Positions 22,385-32,339 of a stretch of 64,000 nt of DNA are shown piece by piece (positions within the stretch are counted from its first letter, which is position 1; each line of letters begins with the position of its first letter). This stretch comes from Phascolarctos cinereus (taxonomy: Eukaryota; Chordata; Mammalia; Diprotodontia; Phascolarctidae), in contig NW_018344338.1 in the NCBI RefSeq assembly GCF_002099425.1, positions 237,001 through 301,000 on the forward strand, given 5' to 3'. Both the position numbers and the translations under genes were made by a program. The notes beneath the pieces are model-generated. The model was given only the letters and a program-made list of their open reading frames with translations. It did no database searches and had not been told where the DNA came from.

Positions 22385-23295
22385 GTTTTTTCCCATCATT
22401 TGCTCATTTTCCCAGCCTATTACTTGATTTTTAACAGTTTGTTAAAGTAGGGCTTTGCTGTAGGCACTGTCCCAAATTTCAGGGGTTTTGTGTAGCTGTT
22501 TTCAGATACTTCTAGGGACCTGCAAGTTTTCAGTTCTTTGAAGGTTCTATGATCTAAGGAGAGGTGTGTTTACTATTCTCCTGGCCTATGCTCTGGTCTG
22601 TGAGTGACCACAAGCACTCTTTTCTGCCCTGGGACTGTGATGAGGGTTCCCCCTACACTGTAACCACAAGCTCTGCTATGCTACTGCTTCTCCTCACCCC
22701 AGACCTACCACCCAGGACCTGGATCCAAGTATGAGCAAAGCAACAGAGTAGTGCCTCAGTACTAGCAAAAAGACCCCTGCAATCTCCTTCTGACCAGTTG
22801 TTTGACCTCGTTACCATCTGTGGGCTGAGAGCTCCAGAAGCAGCCACTAATGCTGCTGATTTAGTGGCTCCCAGGGCCTGCTCCTGCTTTGCTGGTGCTC
22901 AGCCTGCACTGGACTGTGATCCACTCTCACCCAGGTACAACAGACCTTTCCTGCTGACCTTCTAAGTTGTCTTTGGCATCTGTGGGCTGAGAGGTCTGTA
23001 AATTGCCACTGCTGCCAGTGATTCAGTCACCCTGAAGCCTGCTTCTGGTTTGCTGGCGTCTGGTCTGTGCTGGTATGTCCTGTGCTGGACTGTGCTCCTC
23101 TCACCCTGGTGACAGACATTTCCTGCCGAACTTCCAAGTCATCTTGGGCTAGAAATTTGTTTCACTCCATCTTTTTGTGGGTTCTTCTCCTCTAGAATTT
23201 GTTTAGACTCATCTTTTAAAGCTATTTGGAGGGGTTTAGGGGGAGAGATCAGGTGAATCCCTGCCTTTACTCTGCCATCTTGGTTCTGCCCCTCC
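22385..23295 (-). promoter_or_regulatory. L1 5'UTR / internal promoter region
   Basis: GC-richer leader between the L1 5' end and ORF1. It begins with an 'AAGATGGC' core, the YY1-type site present at the start of human L1. It contains two tandem copies of a 163-bp unit. Confidence 0.65.
22815..23140 (-). repeat. Two tandem 163-bp monomers in the L1 5'UTR
   Basis: The units starting at 22815 and 22978 share 'catctgtgggctgagag', 'gcctgct.ctg.tttgctgg', 'ggactgtg' and 'acctttcctgctgacc/acatttcctgccgaac'. Internal similarity is clear although diverged. A partial third unit may precede 22815. Confidence 0.65.
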
Positions 23296-23329
23296 ACATC
23301 TTATTTTCAATAAATGTTCGCAATTATAT

Positions 23330-23605
23330 GCCAAGTGATGTATGTAGATAATACATCTTCCTCATCATCACTGTGCTAAGGGCTTGACAGTTATCTCATT
23401 CAGTCCTCATACCAGCACTAGGAGGTAGGTACTATTATTATCCTCATTTTATGGATAAGGAAACTGAGGCAAACAGAGATTAAATGACTTTCCCAGGGTC
23501 ACCCAGTTAGGAATTATCGAAAGCCAGATTTGAACTCAGGTCTTCCTGACTCCAGAACTGGCAATCTATCCACTATGGCACCCAGTTTTCACTTTATCAT
23601 AAAAT
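23330..23605 (-). repeat. MIR/CORE SINE
   Basis: Reverse MIR: 'ctgtgctaagggcttgac', 'aggtaggtactattattatc', 'gataaggaaactgaggc', 'cccagggtcacccagttagg', 'tttgaactcaggtcttcctg'. Nearly full length. Confidence 0.85.
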
Positions 23606-23611
23606 ATGCTC

Positions 23612-23964
23612 TTGAGACACAGTCGCCTTCAGCGGTGTGGTGCCTCCAATTATGGGTCACCAGGCATCAAAGAGTCATGGTTGGTATGGGACAAAAGAAA
23701 AGTGGTGTAGTCAAGGAGGTGCAAAGGGCACTTTGACCTGGTTGCCTGAGCACGGCAGCTGGAAGGATGTAGAGAAAACCTGGCACCATCGTCAGTATGA
23801 CAGGTTGAGAGGCACCATGTGTATGCTGGCATTGCAGACAAGGTGCCAAAGGGCCCCCTAGCCCTTCCTGTAAGCATTGTGAGTGCCAAGGTCAGCTTTG
23901 GCTGCTTCATCCTGGATGCCCTTGACGCCTTCAAGCCGTCATGGCTACCTGTACCAGATTAGCC
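23612..23964 (+). pseudogene. Processed actin pseudogene, internally deleted
   Basis: The first part, about 23612-23805, follows the actin cDNA for residues about 24-95. Examples are 'caggcatcaaagagtcatgg', 'ttggtatgggac', 'ctttgacc', 'gagcacggca' and 'acctggcaccat', which are the actin RHQGVMVGMGQ, LT, EHG and IWHH segments. The second part, about 23808-23964, follows residues about 301-359: 'gctggcattgcagacaagg' (PGIADR), then 'catcctgg' (SIL) and 'cagattagc' (WIS). Codons about 96-300 are missing at the join, and frameshifts and stops are present. Intronless across former exon joins, hence a retrocopy. Which actin isoform is uncertain. Old by its divergence. Confidence 0.78.
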
Positions 23965-24639
23965 AGCCCTGTGGCACAGCAGTCAAGGGAACAGGAGCTT
24001 CTCGGGGCTCATCAAAGGCAGCATGGGGCCAGATCATCTCCCTGTCATCCCCAGTGCTGACACCACCAGGCTCACTTGGATACTGGAGGGTCAGGACGCC
24101 CTTTCGCATCTGGCAAGGACAGATGTGGACAGATGTGCGCAGACCAAGTCTTTGAGATGGAAAGCTTCTGTTAACTGCTGGCGGGACTTGCTGTATTATT
24201 GCCTTCTTTCAAGCAGAGTCAAGATGTCAACACAGCTGACTTGTTCATACCTGCAAGCTCAGCTTTTTCATCTTCTCATCCAGTTGCTTATTAATCCAAT
24301 TGGTGGTTGATCTTGATCCCAGATCTCCTGGGGTGAGAAACGGTCAGATGTGCAGTAGCCAATTCCTTCGTCCTCTTCCCCATCAAGCCTTTCCTCATTC
24401 CTCAGCTGCTCATTCTTCCCACCTCCAACAACAGCAAACAAATCCCCCCTTGACTTTATTCAGGGTATGCTGTGTTGGTATTTATATGTGTACAGGATAT
24501 TTTCCCAGCTACACTGCCAGGTCTTCGGAGGTGGGAACCATTTCATTTTACTCCTGTGTGTCTGGTATGTAAGTATCCATCTTCTTTCCACTTTGCATCT
24601 GCTAACATGCCTGGTTTCAACTCCCCAGAACGGGGCTGG
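23965..24639. other. Unique sequence, nothing firm
   Basis: Directly downstream of the actin retrocopy. It does not look like an actin 3'UTR or another recognised element. Confidence 0.35.
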
Positions 24640-24932
24640 AGGATGGAGTACCAGACACCCCCCACGCCTTCCTTTATAAAAAGCTGAGCTGGGTCACTCC
24701 ACTCCACGTCTGCTGCTCTGCCCGTTTTCAATCTCATGGAACAAAAGCCTCTATGCCAGGTGCCTCCTGGTGCCCTACCCCATGCTTTCCTGCCTCCTTT
24801 TGTGTCTGGTCTCCTCTGTTAGACTGTCAACTCACTGAGGGCAGGGACTGTATTTTTATTTATTGTATCCTCAGCTCTTAGCACAGTGTCTGGCAATGCC
24901 ATAAGTACTTAATAAATGTTTATTCTCTGTCC
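24640..24932 (+). mobile_element. L2 LINE 3' end
   Basis: 'ctgtcaactcactgagggca', 'tgtatcctcagctcttagc', 'acagtgtctggcaatgcc', 'acttaataaatgtttattc'. Confidence 0.85.
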
Positions 24933-24969
24933 ATTTATGCAAAGATAGAAGAAATAAACCCCAAATTTT

Positions 24970-25215
24970 CAGTCACTTTCAGTTGTCTGACTGTTTGTGA
25001 CCTCATTTGGGGTTTTCTTGGCAGAGATACCAGAGAGGTTTACTATTTTTTCTCCAGCTCATTTTATAGGTAAGGAAACTGACGCAAATGGGGTTAAGTG
25101 ACTTGTCCAGGGTCATGCAACTAGGAAGTATCTGACATCAGATTTGAACTCAGGAAGATGAGTCTTCCTAACTCCAGGTCCAGTGCTCTCTCCACTATGA
25201 TGCCACCTAGCTGCC
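24970..25215 (-). mobile_element. Full-length tRNA-derived SINE with RTE-like tail
   Basis: Left end is the reversed RTE tail ('gtctgactgtttgtgacctc', 'ttggggttttcttggcagag'). The centre is 'gaaactgacgcaaatggggt'. The right end is the tRNA-like head ('tgccacctagctgcc'). An extra short duplication lies near 'gaactcaggaagatgagtct'. Confidence 0.88.
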
Positions 25216-25419
25216 AAAACTCAAATTAGCCGAAACTAAAACTATCAGGTCGTTTAAGAGAATTGTCCGTGATGCAGTTGTATACTCCTTTTGTTATTTC
25301 TTCTCTGTCATTCTTGTGTTCCTTCATTCCCAGAATCGACCTTTCCTTCCAGCCAGGCCAGTCTATTGAATATTCCTTTTCTTTAGGAGGTATTCCCAAC
25401 AAGACACCTTCCCTTCCTG

Positions 25420-26312
25420 ATTCCTAGCCACTTTCCATTTGTCCAAATTCTGTTCATTCTTTAAAACCTGGCTCCAGCCTCACCTCCTCTCTGAAATCTC
25501 CCAGGAAAACTCCAGCCAATTGTAATGACTCTTTCCTTTCTCTCCAAGGGCTTTTGGTATTCCCACTGCTGGGTTCAAGCTCTGGGACACGCTGTTGATT
25601 CAGTCTCCCTGTGTCTTGTCATTTCTACATCAGCAGCATCATTCACATTGGTATCCTCTCTTCTTACAGAACCATCAACTTAGCGCAGACCCTCACCACG
25701 GCTCTCTTGGATGATTGCAGTAGCCTCCTCCATGGTCTCCCTGCCTCCAGTCTCTCCTCACTCCTCCCCCAAGTTATTATCCTTAAGCACAAATCTGGCC
25801 ATGGCACTCACCAACTTAGTAAGCTTAGTAAGTCGTTGCCTCAGGAAGGAAATGGAAGCTTACTTGATTTTAAAGCTCTTTGCAGCCTGACCCCAGGTTC
25901 TCTTTGCAGCCTCACTGTACATCCCTACCTATCCTGAACTTTTCAATTTGGTCCAACTGGTCTTCCTTCTTCTCCTCATATCTAATGCTTCACCTCCTGT
26001 CACTGAGCTTTTGTGCCCACATGGCTGGAAGCCGCTCCATCCTAGCTCTACCTCACAGAATCCTTCTTTTCCTTCAAGCAGTAACTGCTCTGTGATGCCT
26101 TTCCTGTTCCCTCCAGCTGTTCATGCCATCTCTCCCTAACTTCCTTAAATGTAAGTACATTTTCCTATTTGTTCATTGTTTGTGTATGTGTGGACCTGTC
26201 TTCTCAGTGTGGAAGTTCTTTGCAAGTTAGGATTGTCTCATGTTTGTATTTTTATTTCCAATATTCAACGCTGCACCTTGCCTATGGTAGGCATTTAATG
26301 CTTGTCGATTGA
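25420..26312 (+). mobile_element. L2 LINE 3' region, about 0.9 kb
   Basis: Contains in order 'ttaaaacctggctccagcc', 'gatgattgcagtagcctcc', 'ctgcctccagtctctcc', 'aagctctttgcagcctgac', 'ccctccagctgttcatgcc', 'tatggtaggcatttaatgc'. Two L2 pieces may be joined, because the order restarts near 25690. Confidence 0.75.
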
Positions 26313-27119
26313 CCCCTCACTAGATTTGAAGCACTTGTGTGCAAGAAACGTACCTTACAGTTCTCTGTTAATCTCATGACTCCTAAGCCAGACTTTTGAG
26401 AGGCACTCAGAAATACTTGCTGGCTGAATCCCTGGCCAAGGGAGTGGAAAGAACATGGGTGTCAACAGACATTTAGTACGGACCATCATGATTCCAATTT
26501 GCGTGGCAGAATTAGAGAGCTCCCCATGAGCTCTCTCCCTCTCTCTCCCTCTCAGCACTCAGAGCTTGGGACCATGAGGACCATGACTCTCACCCTGCAG
26601 ATGCAGAAACTGGGACTCTGAGGGTGCCTCCTCCATCCTCCCTTAGGGAGCATATGAACCTTGCAGATGGAGTTCAGGTATCCCTTACCTCTAAATTCAG
26701 TCCTCTGACACCCCCATGATGCCTTTCCATGGAAGACAAAACCTTAGGCTGGATTCCTTTTTACTTCAATGATACTTCCACGCTCAGGCTTCCCTCTATC
26801 AGTCTGCACCACTTCAATTCACACATGCTTTTACATCACAGACCTAGTTCTCCAAGGCCACCGGAGGTCATGTGAATTGATTTATGTGTTTGTGGTTGTA
26901 TGTTCACATTAATATGTTTTGTTCTCCCAGGAAGTATTTCCAAGGCAAGAAGGCAAGGGATGGGTTTACTTTTTCATTGCTCTACCCGATCCTGCTCTGA
27001 AGAAAACAGCACACAAGGATCAATGTCTAGGACACAGACAGGAAAATTGAAAGATTCAAGTGGAAATAATGAAAAAAGTAGAAAAGTCAGGCATGATTGA
27101 AGTGACTGAACACACACAG
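26313..27119. other. Unique sequence, nothing recognised
   Basis: A short CTCTCTCCCT run lies near 26530. No gene recognised. Confidence 0.4.
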
Positions 27120-27225
27120 AGGGATAGAGTTACAGATAGAGAGATATGGATAGATAGAGATAAACAGATTGATAAACGGAGATACAGGCAGGCAGGTAGA
27201 AAGACAGACAGACAGACAAGCAGGC
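27120..27225. repeat. GATA/CAGA-like low-complexity tract
   Basis: Imperfect GATA, GACA and CAGG units. Confidence 0.75.
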
Positions 27226-27556
27226 ATGTACATTTTCACCTCCTGATAAGTGTCGAATTAAATATGAAAAATTCTGTAACAGTGACACTGAGATGCTGCC
27301 CACGCAGCAGATCATTTAAATTTTAGAAATGAGTGAGGTGAAAAATATAAGAGGGTGAGGGTCAGTCCACATGGTGATAACTAATTGACTGTTTCTCCAT
27401 TGATTTTTTTTTTCAAAACCATCTCAGTGGCCAATTTCTGGGTGATTGATTAGTTGAGTCTTGTGATCAATCTGATCTGGTCATTGAAACAGAAATGCCT
27501 AATGGTTTGTTCTCTACTTCAGTATTCCTCATTATATGGACAAGGTTTTAAAGGAG

Positions 27557-27563
27557 AGAGAGA

Positions 27564-27637
<74 letters not shown>
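27557..27637. repeat. (GA)n microsatellite
   Basis: About 35 uninterrupted GA units after a short GAGAGGAA lead-in. Confidence 0.96.
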
Positions 27638-27640
<3 letters not shown>

Positions 27641-28839
27641 TCAGTCTTAAAAGGTTTCAGTCTATTTAGAGAAATGCTCCAGGAGACAACCAGTCTTTCA
27701 GGACAGATGTAAATGAAAATAAAGAGTACCTACTGGATGAGTGGATGGGCAAAGGAAGGGTCAGAGGAGGACAGCAGCACAAGAAGACAATGCCCCTAGA
27801 AAAGGAAGATAAGACTGAATGGAGTACCTACTCCCAATGCGCAATGCAGAGCTTGCTTCCAGAATGCTTTTGTAGCCAAGGGTTGAGTACAGCAGGAGGA
27901 CTGGTTAGCGGTGGCAGCTGAATCTAGACTGAGATGGGTGCTGGCCAAGTCCCACTTCACCTCTTTCCCAGAGGGTGCTTGTTTCCTGCCCAATCCCGAT
28001 GTAACTTCCTAGGCACAGAAGATGTCACCATGAGAGCATGGAAACAGGGAGGCATTCCTATCAACTACAGGAAAGTATCAACCTCCTGACCTGGGTAAGA
28101 ACACTGTTTGCTGCCCTGCCGTGAGGCATCAAAGCAACATCACCTAGGGGCTGGGACAGGGCTCCTTGGCAGAGCTCCATCATCTTGGTGACATCACTGT
28201 GATTAATCACAATAAGTAGGTAGAATGTGGTGACGTTTGCAGTAGCGAGCTCCAGCAAGCTCCCATTGTGAATTCCCAGCTTCATGCATTCAGAATTTCC
28301 TCAAGAGCTCTTCCTTTCAGCTAAAACTTGTGCTCCTGGGTCAGGGCTCGAAGGTGAAGGGCTCAGGAAAGTGAACCTTCAATCCAGCGAGTCCCTCTTG
28401 AGTTTTTGCTCTTTGAGGCTGTGTTCTTCCAGATGCAGAAATCAGCTTTGCAAACGTGGGCTGGATTTGGCACTCGGCCAGCTTGGGATGCCTGTGTGTG
28501 CACAGGTAGACACCAGGGCCCACTCAGAGAGCTCCGGTTGCCAGCACTGGGTGAGTGCATTGAGGACAGCAGTTGCTTGGGTGCAGTGATTTCTGTTTTG
28601 TGGTGGTGCACTTCCTAGAAATTCCACTTCCCATCTTAGTCAGAAGGAGGCAGACATGCCTTCCTCTACCATCCAAGAGGCCCTGGAAGGTCAGGGAGCT
28701 GTCCACAATAGAAGCTCCTTTACAAGATCCAAGGTGCCATTGAACTCCATAAAGAGACTTGTCTATGTGAGCTCATCAGGGTGGGCAAAGTCAAGATTTC
28801 ACTGCCTTTACTTGACATCAATCTGTCTGGTTTCTTGTA
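27638..28839. other. Unique sequence, nothing recognised
   Basis: Several 60-100 codon open frames overlap on both strands at 28284-28706. None shows a domain or a splice context I can support. Confidence 0.4.
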
Positions 28840-29775
28840 TTCTCGGACTCCTACCTGCCTAGGCTGCTTGTCCTGCTTTGCCCATTGGGTCTCAAGGAGA
28901 AGGGTTAGTCTTGGTCATGCATCTTCACTCCCATACCTACCTAGTAACCAGAGCTTGTCAATGCTGCCTCCACAGTTCTCACATCCATCCTTTCCTCTCC
29001 CACAGCCCTCTGCCCCTCTCTCCCTCCCACTCTCTTCTCTCCAGTCCAAGTGCTTACTGCCTCTCCTGGATTATTGCAATAGCTTTCTGTCTGGTCTCCT
29101 CTTCCCAATTCATCCTCCAGGCAGCCAATCAGTCAGTCAGTGAACAAGCAGGAGCTAAGCACCTACTAAGCTCCACATAGCTGCCAGAATGTTATCCTTA
29201 CAGCATGGGCCGCGTGTTACTCTCCTGCTCAGGAAGCTTCTGTGGCTCCCTCCTGTCTCTAGGATAAAACCCAACCCTGTCATTAGGCTTTTGATTCTCT
29301 CCATACTGTGGCTCCTCTACCCTTTCCAGGCTCCTTGCACACGGACTTCCTCATGCACTCGATCTTCCAGCTCAAGCAGCTGACTTGCCATGTCTTTGTT
29401 CAAGCTGTACTCCATGTGTGGAGAGCACACCCCTTCACACCAGCCTCACAGGAGCCTGCTGGAGGAAACCTGTCTGGAAGCCTCTGTTACCATCCACGTG
29501 CTACATTTTCCCATCTCTCCTTCATTTATAATTTGTATTTGCCTTCCCATAGAAATGTGCTCTCTAGGTGGTACAGTGGATAGAGCACTGTCGCTGGATT
29601 CAGGAGGACTTGAGTTCAAATCCAGCCTTAGACACCTAACACTCACTAGCTATGTGACCCTGGGCAAGTCACTTAATCCCATTACCTAGGCCCCCCCAAC
29701 ATGTGCTCTCCCTCCCCCCACCCCTTATCTCAGTGCCTGGCACATAGTGGGTGCTTAATACATGTTTATTCACCA
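28840..29775 (+). mobile_element. L2 LINE 3' region interrupted by a SINE
   Basis: Landmarks: 'cctggattattgcaatagc', 'tcaggaagcttctgtggc', 'ctccctcctgtctctagg', then the terminal 'tctcagtgcctggcacatag' and 'cttaatacatgtttattc' after the SINE at 29565-29700. Confidence 0.85.
29565..29700 (+). mobile_element. tRNA-derived SINE nested in L2
   Basis: 'taggtggtacagtggataga', 'gacttgagttcaaatccagc', 'ctgggcaagtcacttaatcc'. Perfect 10-bp target duplication ATGTGCTCTC at 29555-29564 and 29701-29710. Lacks the RTE-like tail. Confidence 0.93.
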
Positions 29776-30344
29776 TTGCTTGTGGCCCCTGCCTGCTGGC
29801 CCTGGGGTCATGTGGACAGTCAGCTCTAAAGTCTGCATCCCCGGATGGCTCTTGGCCACACATCTGGTCAGGCCATCTTTGGCCCCCTCTCCTTCCCTTT
29901 GTTCTCCTGCAATGGAGCCAAGGAAAAGAGAAGGCCCAAAGGCTGAGGGCCAAGACTGGTCACACTGAACTGACGGCAGATGTTCCAAACCAGCTCTGGA
30001 GAAACTTGGCTGTTTGTGCAAAGAATGCAAGATTCCCCTCTCCCCCCCAACACACACACACACACACACACAGAGTAAAATTGAAAGAGCCAGGAAAGCA
30101 GGTCCTCATGCCCACCAGGGCAGAGACAGAGAAGGCAGCCAGCTAGTGCAGGAGCTGAGAGTGAGGAGAATGTTCAGAAAGAACCCAGCACTGCCTGCCC
30201 CCCATGCCATAATGAGGCCAGGGCAGGCCACATTCTGTGGGGCTGGCCTGTTTTTCCACCTCTGGTTTGGATGCTGGACAAAGGCTGTTCTTCAGGCCTC
30301 AGAGGTGTCTGAAGAGCTCCCCTACATAGCCCTGCTTAGAATTT
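29776..30344. other. Unique sequence with a short (CA)n
   Basis: A (CA)n run at about 30050-30072 follows a C-rich stretch. Overlapping open frames on both strands have no domain signal. Confidence 0.4.
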
Positions 30345-30600
30345 GCCAACTTTTTGATATTCAATTCAGTAAATATTTATTAAGCTTCTACTATGTGCCA
30401 GGCACCGGGGATACAAAAAGAGACAGAAGACAGTCCCTGCTCTTAGGGAGCTACACCTAGTGGAAGAGACAGCAGGCAAACACATATACAGAAGCAGGCT
30501 GCACACAGGCTAAAAAGGGAATAATTAAAAGACAGGCAGCAGTAGATTTCAGAGGGATTGGGGAAGCTGCTGGCAGATGTGGGTTTTTGGTTGAGCCAAC
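30345..30600 (-). mobile_element. L2 LINE 3' end, part 1
   Basis: Reversed L2 terminus: 'agtaaatatttattaagc', 'ctatgtgccaggcaccgggg', 'cagtccctgctcttaggg'. The same L2 appears to resume at 31106. Confidence 0.85.
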
Positions 30601-30929
30601 AGTAAGCCAGTTCCAGATGCTTGGCTGGCCAGGGGCAAGTGGGCTGAAGCTGTAGCACGGCCCCACCCCAGGCGAGTCTAACACCAGACTTTTAGACACA
30701 ACTCCAAGAGGCTGGAACAAGTGCAGTGGCTGCACCCCAGGAAGAGCATCTGGGCAGGCAGGCTAAACCAGGCTGAGGGTGATTGACAGGCCTCAAACCC
30801 GCCAGTGAGTTAGGGGGTGTCTGCCCCAAGCAGTGAAGGCTTTCTGGCGCAATGGGCGGATGAGAGCAGCGTGTTCCAACAGCCACAATGGCGGCAGAAG
30901 CAGGCACTGGGGATCGCTTAGAGCTTGGT

Positions 30930-31105
30930 CAGACATCACAGATGCCACCGTCACGCACTGCATCCCGAGCCATCGTCAGTCCTCCCAACCACCATCTCGC
31001 CATCAATGACTCTGGAAGAGAGAACGAGGCTGGCTACCTCATGCAACTCTGCCTCACTTAAATCCAAGTCGCTCAAACGTCAAGACACCATCCCGAGAGC
31101 AAAGA
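30930..31105 (+). repeat. Unclassified interspersed repeat, copy 1
   Basis: Similar to 60035-60265: 'gcatcccgagccatcgtcag' against 'gcatcctggtccatctccag', 'gactctggaagaga' against 'ggctctggaggaga', and 'gaggctgg' then 'cactyaaayccaagt'. I do not know an accepted family name. It interrupts an L2. Confidence 0.6.
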
Positions 31106-31545
31106 GAGCCAGAAAGGTCAGCAGTCAGAGTGGAGGAGGCCAGGCCTGGGGGTGGCCAGAGAGAAGGCCCAGAGCCAAGAGATGGAGGCTCTCATTCATG
31201 GAACAGCTGGGAGGCCAGGGTCCCTGGACTGAAGTGTGAGAAGGCCGGAAAGGGAAGAAGGGCAGGGAGGGCTTTGAAGGTCCAACAGAGCATTTTGCAT
31301 TTGGTTCTGGAGCCCACAGGGAACTGCTGGGATTCATTAGGTGTGTGTGGGGGTGGGGGGGGGCTTGTCATGGTCAGACCTATACTAGGAGAATCACTTT
31401 GGTGGTTGAGTGGAGGATGGCTGGTGTGAGATAGAGTGAGGAGTCCAGGAAGACCCCGGTGGGGTTATTGAGCCTGGGGGCCTGGGAGAATGGGGGGTGC
31501 CCTCAGCAGTAAAAAGGAAGGGAGGAGGGGGAAGTCAGCAAGAAA
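31106..31545 (-). mobile_element. L2 LINE 3' region, part 2
   Basis: Reversed L2: 'ggagggctttgaaggtccaa', 'cagagcattttgcatttggt', 'gtcatggtcagacct', 'tttggtggttgagtggagg', 'gaggagtccaggaagac'. It continues the L2 of 30345-30600 across about 500 bp of inserted or unrelated DNA. Confidence 0.75.
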
Positions 31546-31638
31546 AAGTCTACATGGGGGGGGCTTGTGGAAAGGCAGTTATGCTCATCTACTGTTGGTG
31601 GAATTGCAAATGGTTCCAACTACTCTAGAAAGAAATCT

Positions 31639-31874
31639 ATTGTTATTGTCCAGTTGTTTTAGTCATGTCCAACTCTGCATGACCCCATTTGGGGGTTTCT
31701 TGGCAGAGATACATTTCCTTCTCCAAATAATTTTACAGATGAAGAAACTGAGGCAAACAGAGTGAAGTGACTTGCCCAGGGTCACACAGCTGGTAAGTGT
31801 CTGAGGTCAGATTTGAACTCAGATCTTCCTGACTCCAGGCCCAGCACTCTGTCCACTGTGGCACGTAACTGCCC
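31639..31874 (-). mobile_element. Full-length tRNA-derived SINE with RTE-like tail, nested in L1
   Basis: 'attgttattgtccagttg' (reversed RTE tail), 'tttcttggcagagatac', 'gaagaaactgaggcaaacag', 'gacttgcccagggtcaca', 'tttgaactcagatcttcctg'. It ends in the tRNA-like head. L1 sequence resumes on the far side. Confidence 0.9.
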
Positions 31875-32131
31875 TGGAAAGCAAGGGCTGAAGGGTCCAT
31901 GTCCTTTGGCCCAGAGATCCCACAGTTGAGCACACAGCTCAAGGAGGTCAAAGGTAGAAAGAAATCCACTTCTATGCCCAAATAGGCCCAGCAGCACTCT
32001 TGTAGGAGCAAAGAACTGGAAACCAAGCAGATGCTCATGAATTGGGGAATGTCCAGAAGCATGCGATGGAGTATCACTGTGTGATAAGGAAGAAAAATAT
32101 GAATGGAAACCAGAGAGAAGGCAGCAGCCGC

Positions 32132-32155
32132 GGGGGAGGGGTCGGGGGTTGGGGG
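32132..32155 (+). other. G-quadruplex-type G tract
   Basis: Four runs of 4-5 G with loops of 1-2 bases lie within 24 bp, close to the end of the L1 at 31575-32318. Confidence 0.7.
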
Positions 32156-32339
32156 TGAGGCGGGGTACAGAGGCAGTGTTGCTGCAGAGACGCCTTCAGA
32201 CTAATTCTTTCTGACAGAGACTGGCTGTGTGGGTCGGGGACATGGAGGACTATATTTGCAGGTGAAGGTGATATAAACCCAAAAGGTGTTAATCTTTAAA
32301 AAAAGTAAAAGCAGTTATGTGAAACCAGCCCCCCCAACG

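Larger units (their letters stand above)
19469..23295 (-). mobile_element. L1-derived element with ORF1 and only the end of ORF2 (HAL1-like)
   Basis: An L1 derivative with a preserved 5' end on the minus strand. From 23295 downward there is a start 'GGCAGAACCAAGATGGC', as L1 5' ends often have. Then come a long 5'UTR with two tandem monomers, an ORF1 remnant (about 22364-21410), a purine-rich spacer, then the last part of ORF2 (about 20650-20110), a 3'UTR with a G-rich block and an AAAG tail. The endonuclease and nearly all of the reverse transcriptase region are missing. A short 'acatct' match at 19463 and 23296 may be the remains of a target duplication. Half-L1 (HAL1) elements of mammals are known to keep ORF1 and lose most of ORF2. 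Whether this is a family or a single deletion cannot be settled here. Confidence 0.8.
31575..32318 (+). mobile_element. L1 LINE 3' region split by a SINE
   Basis: 'tgttggtggaattgcaaatg' before the SINE, then 'tttggcccagagatcccaca', 'aggtagaaagaaatccactt' and 'gaattggggaatgtccagaa' after it. These are successive parts of L1 ORF2. A degraded 3'UTR and A-rich end near 32318 follow. Confidence 0.75.

Noticed and set aside
29565-29700. Separate small gene in the L2
   Set aside because: Clearly a SINE with a 10-bp target duplication.
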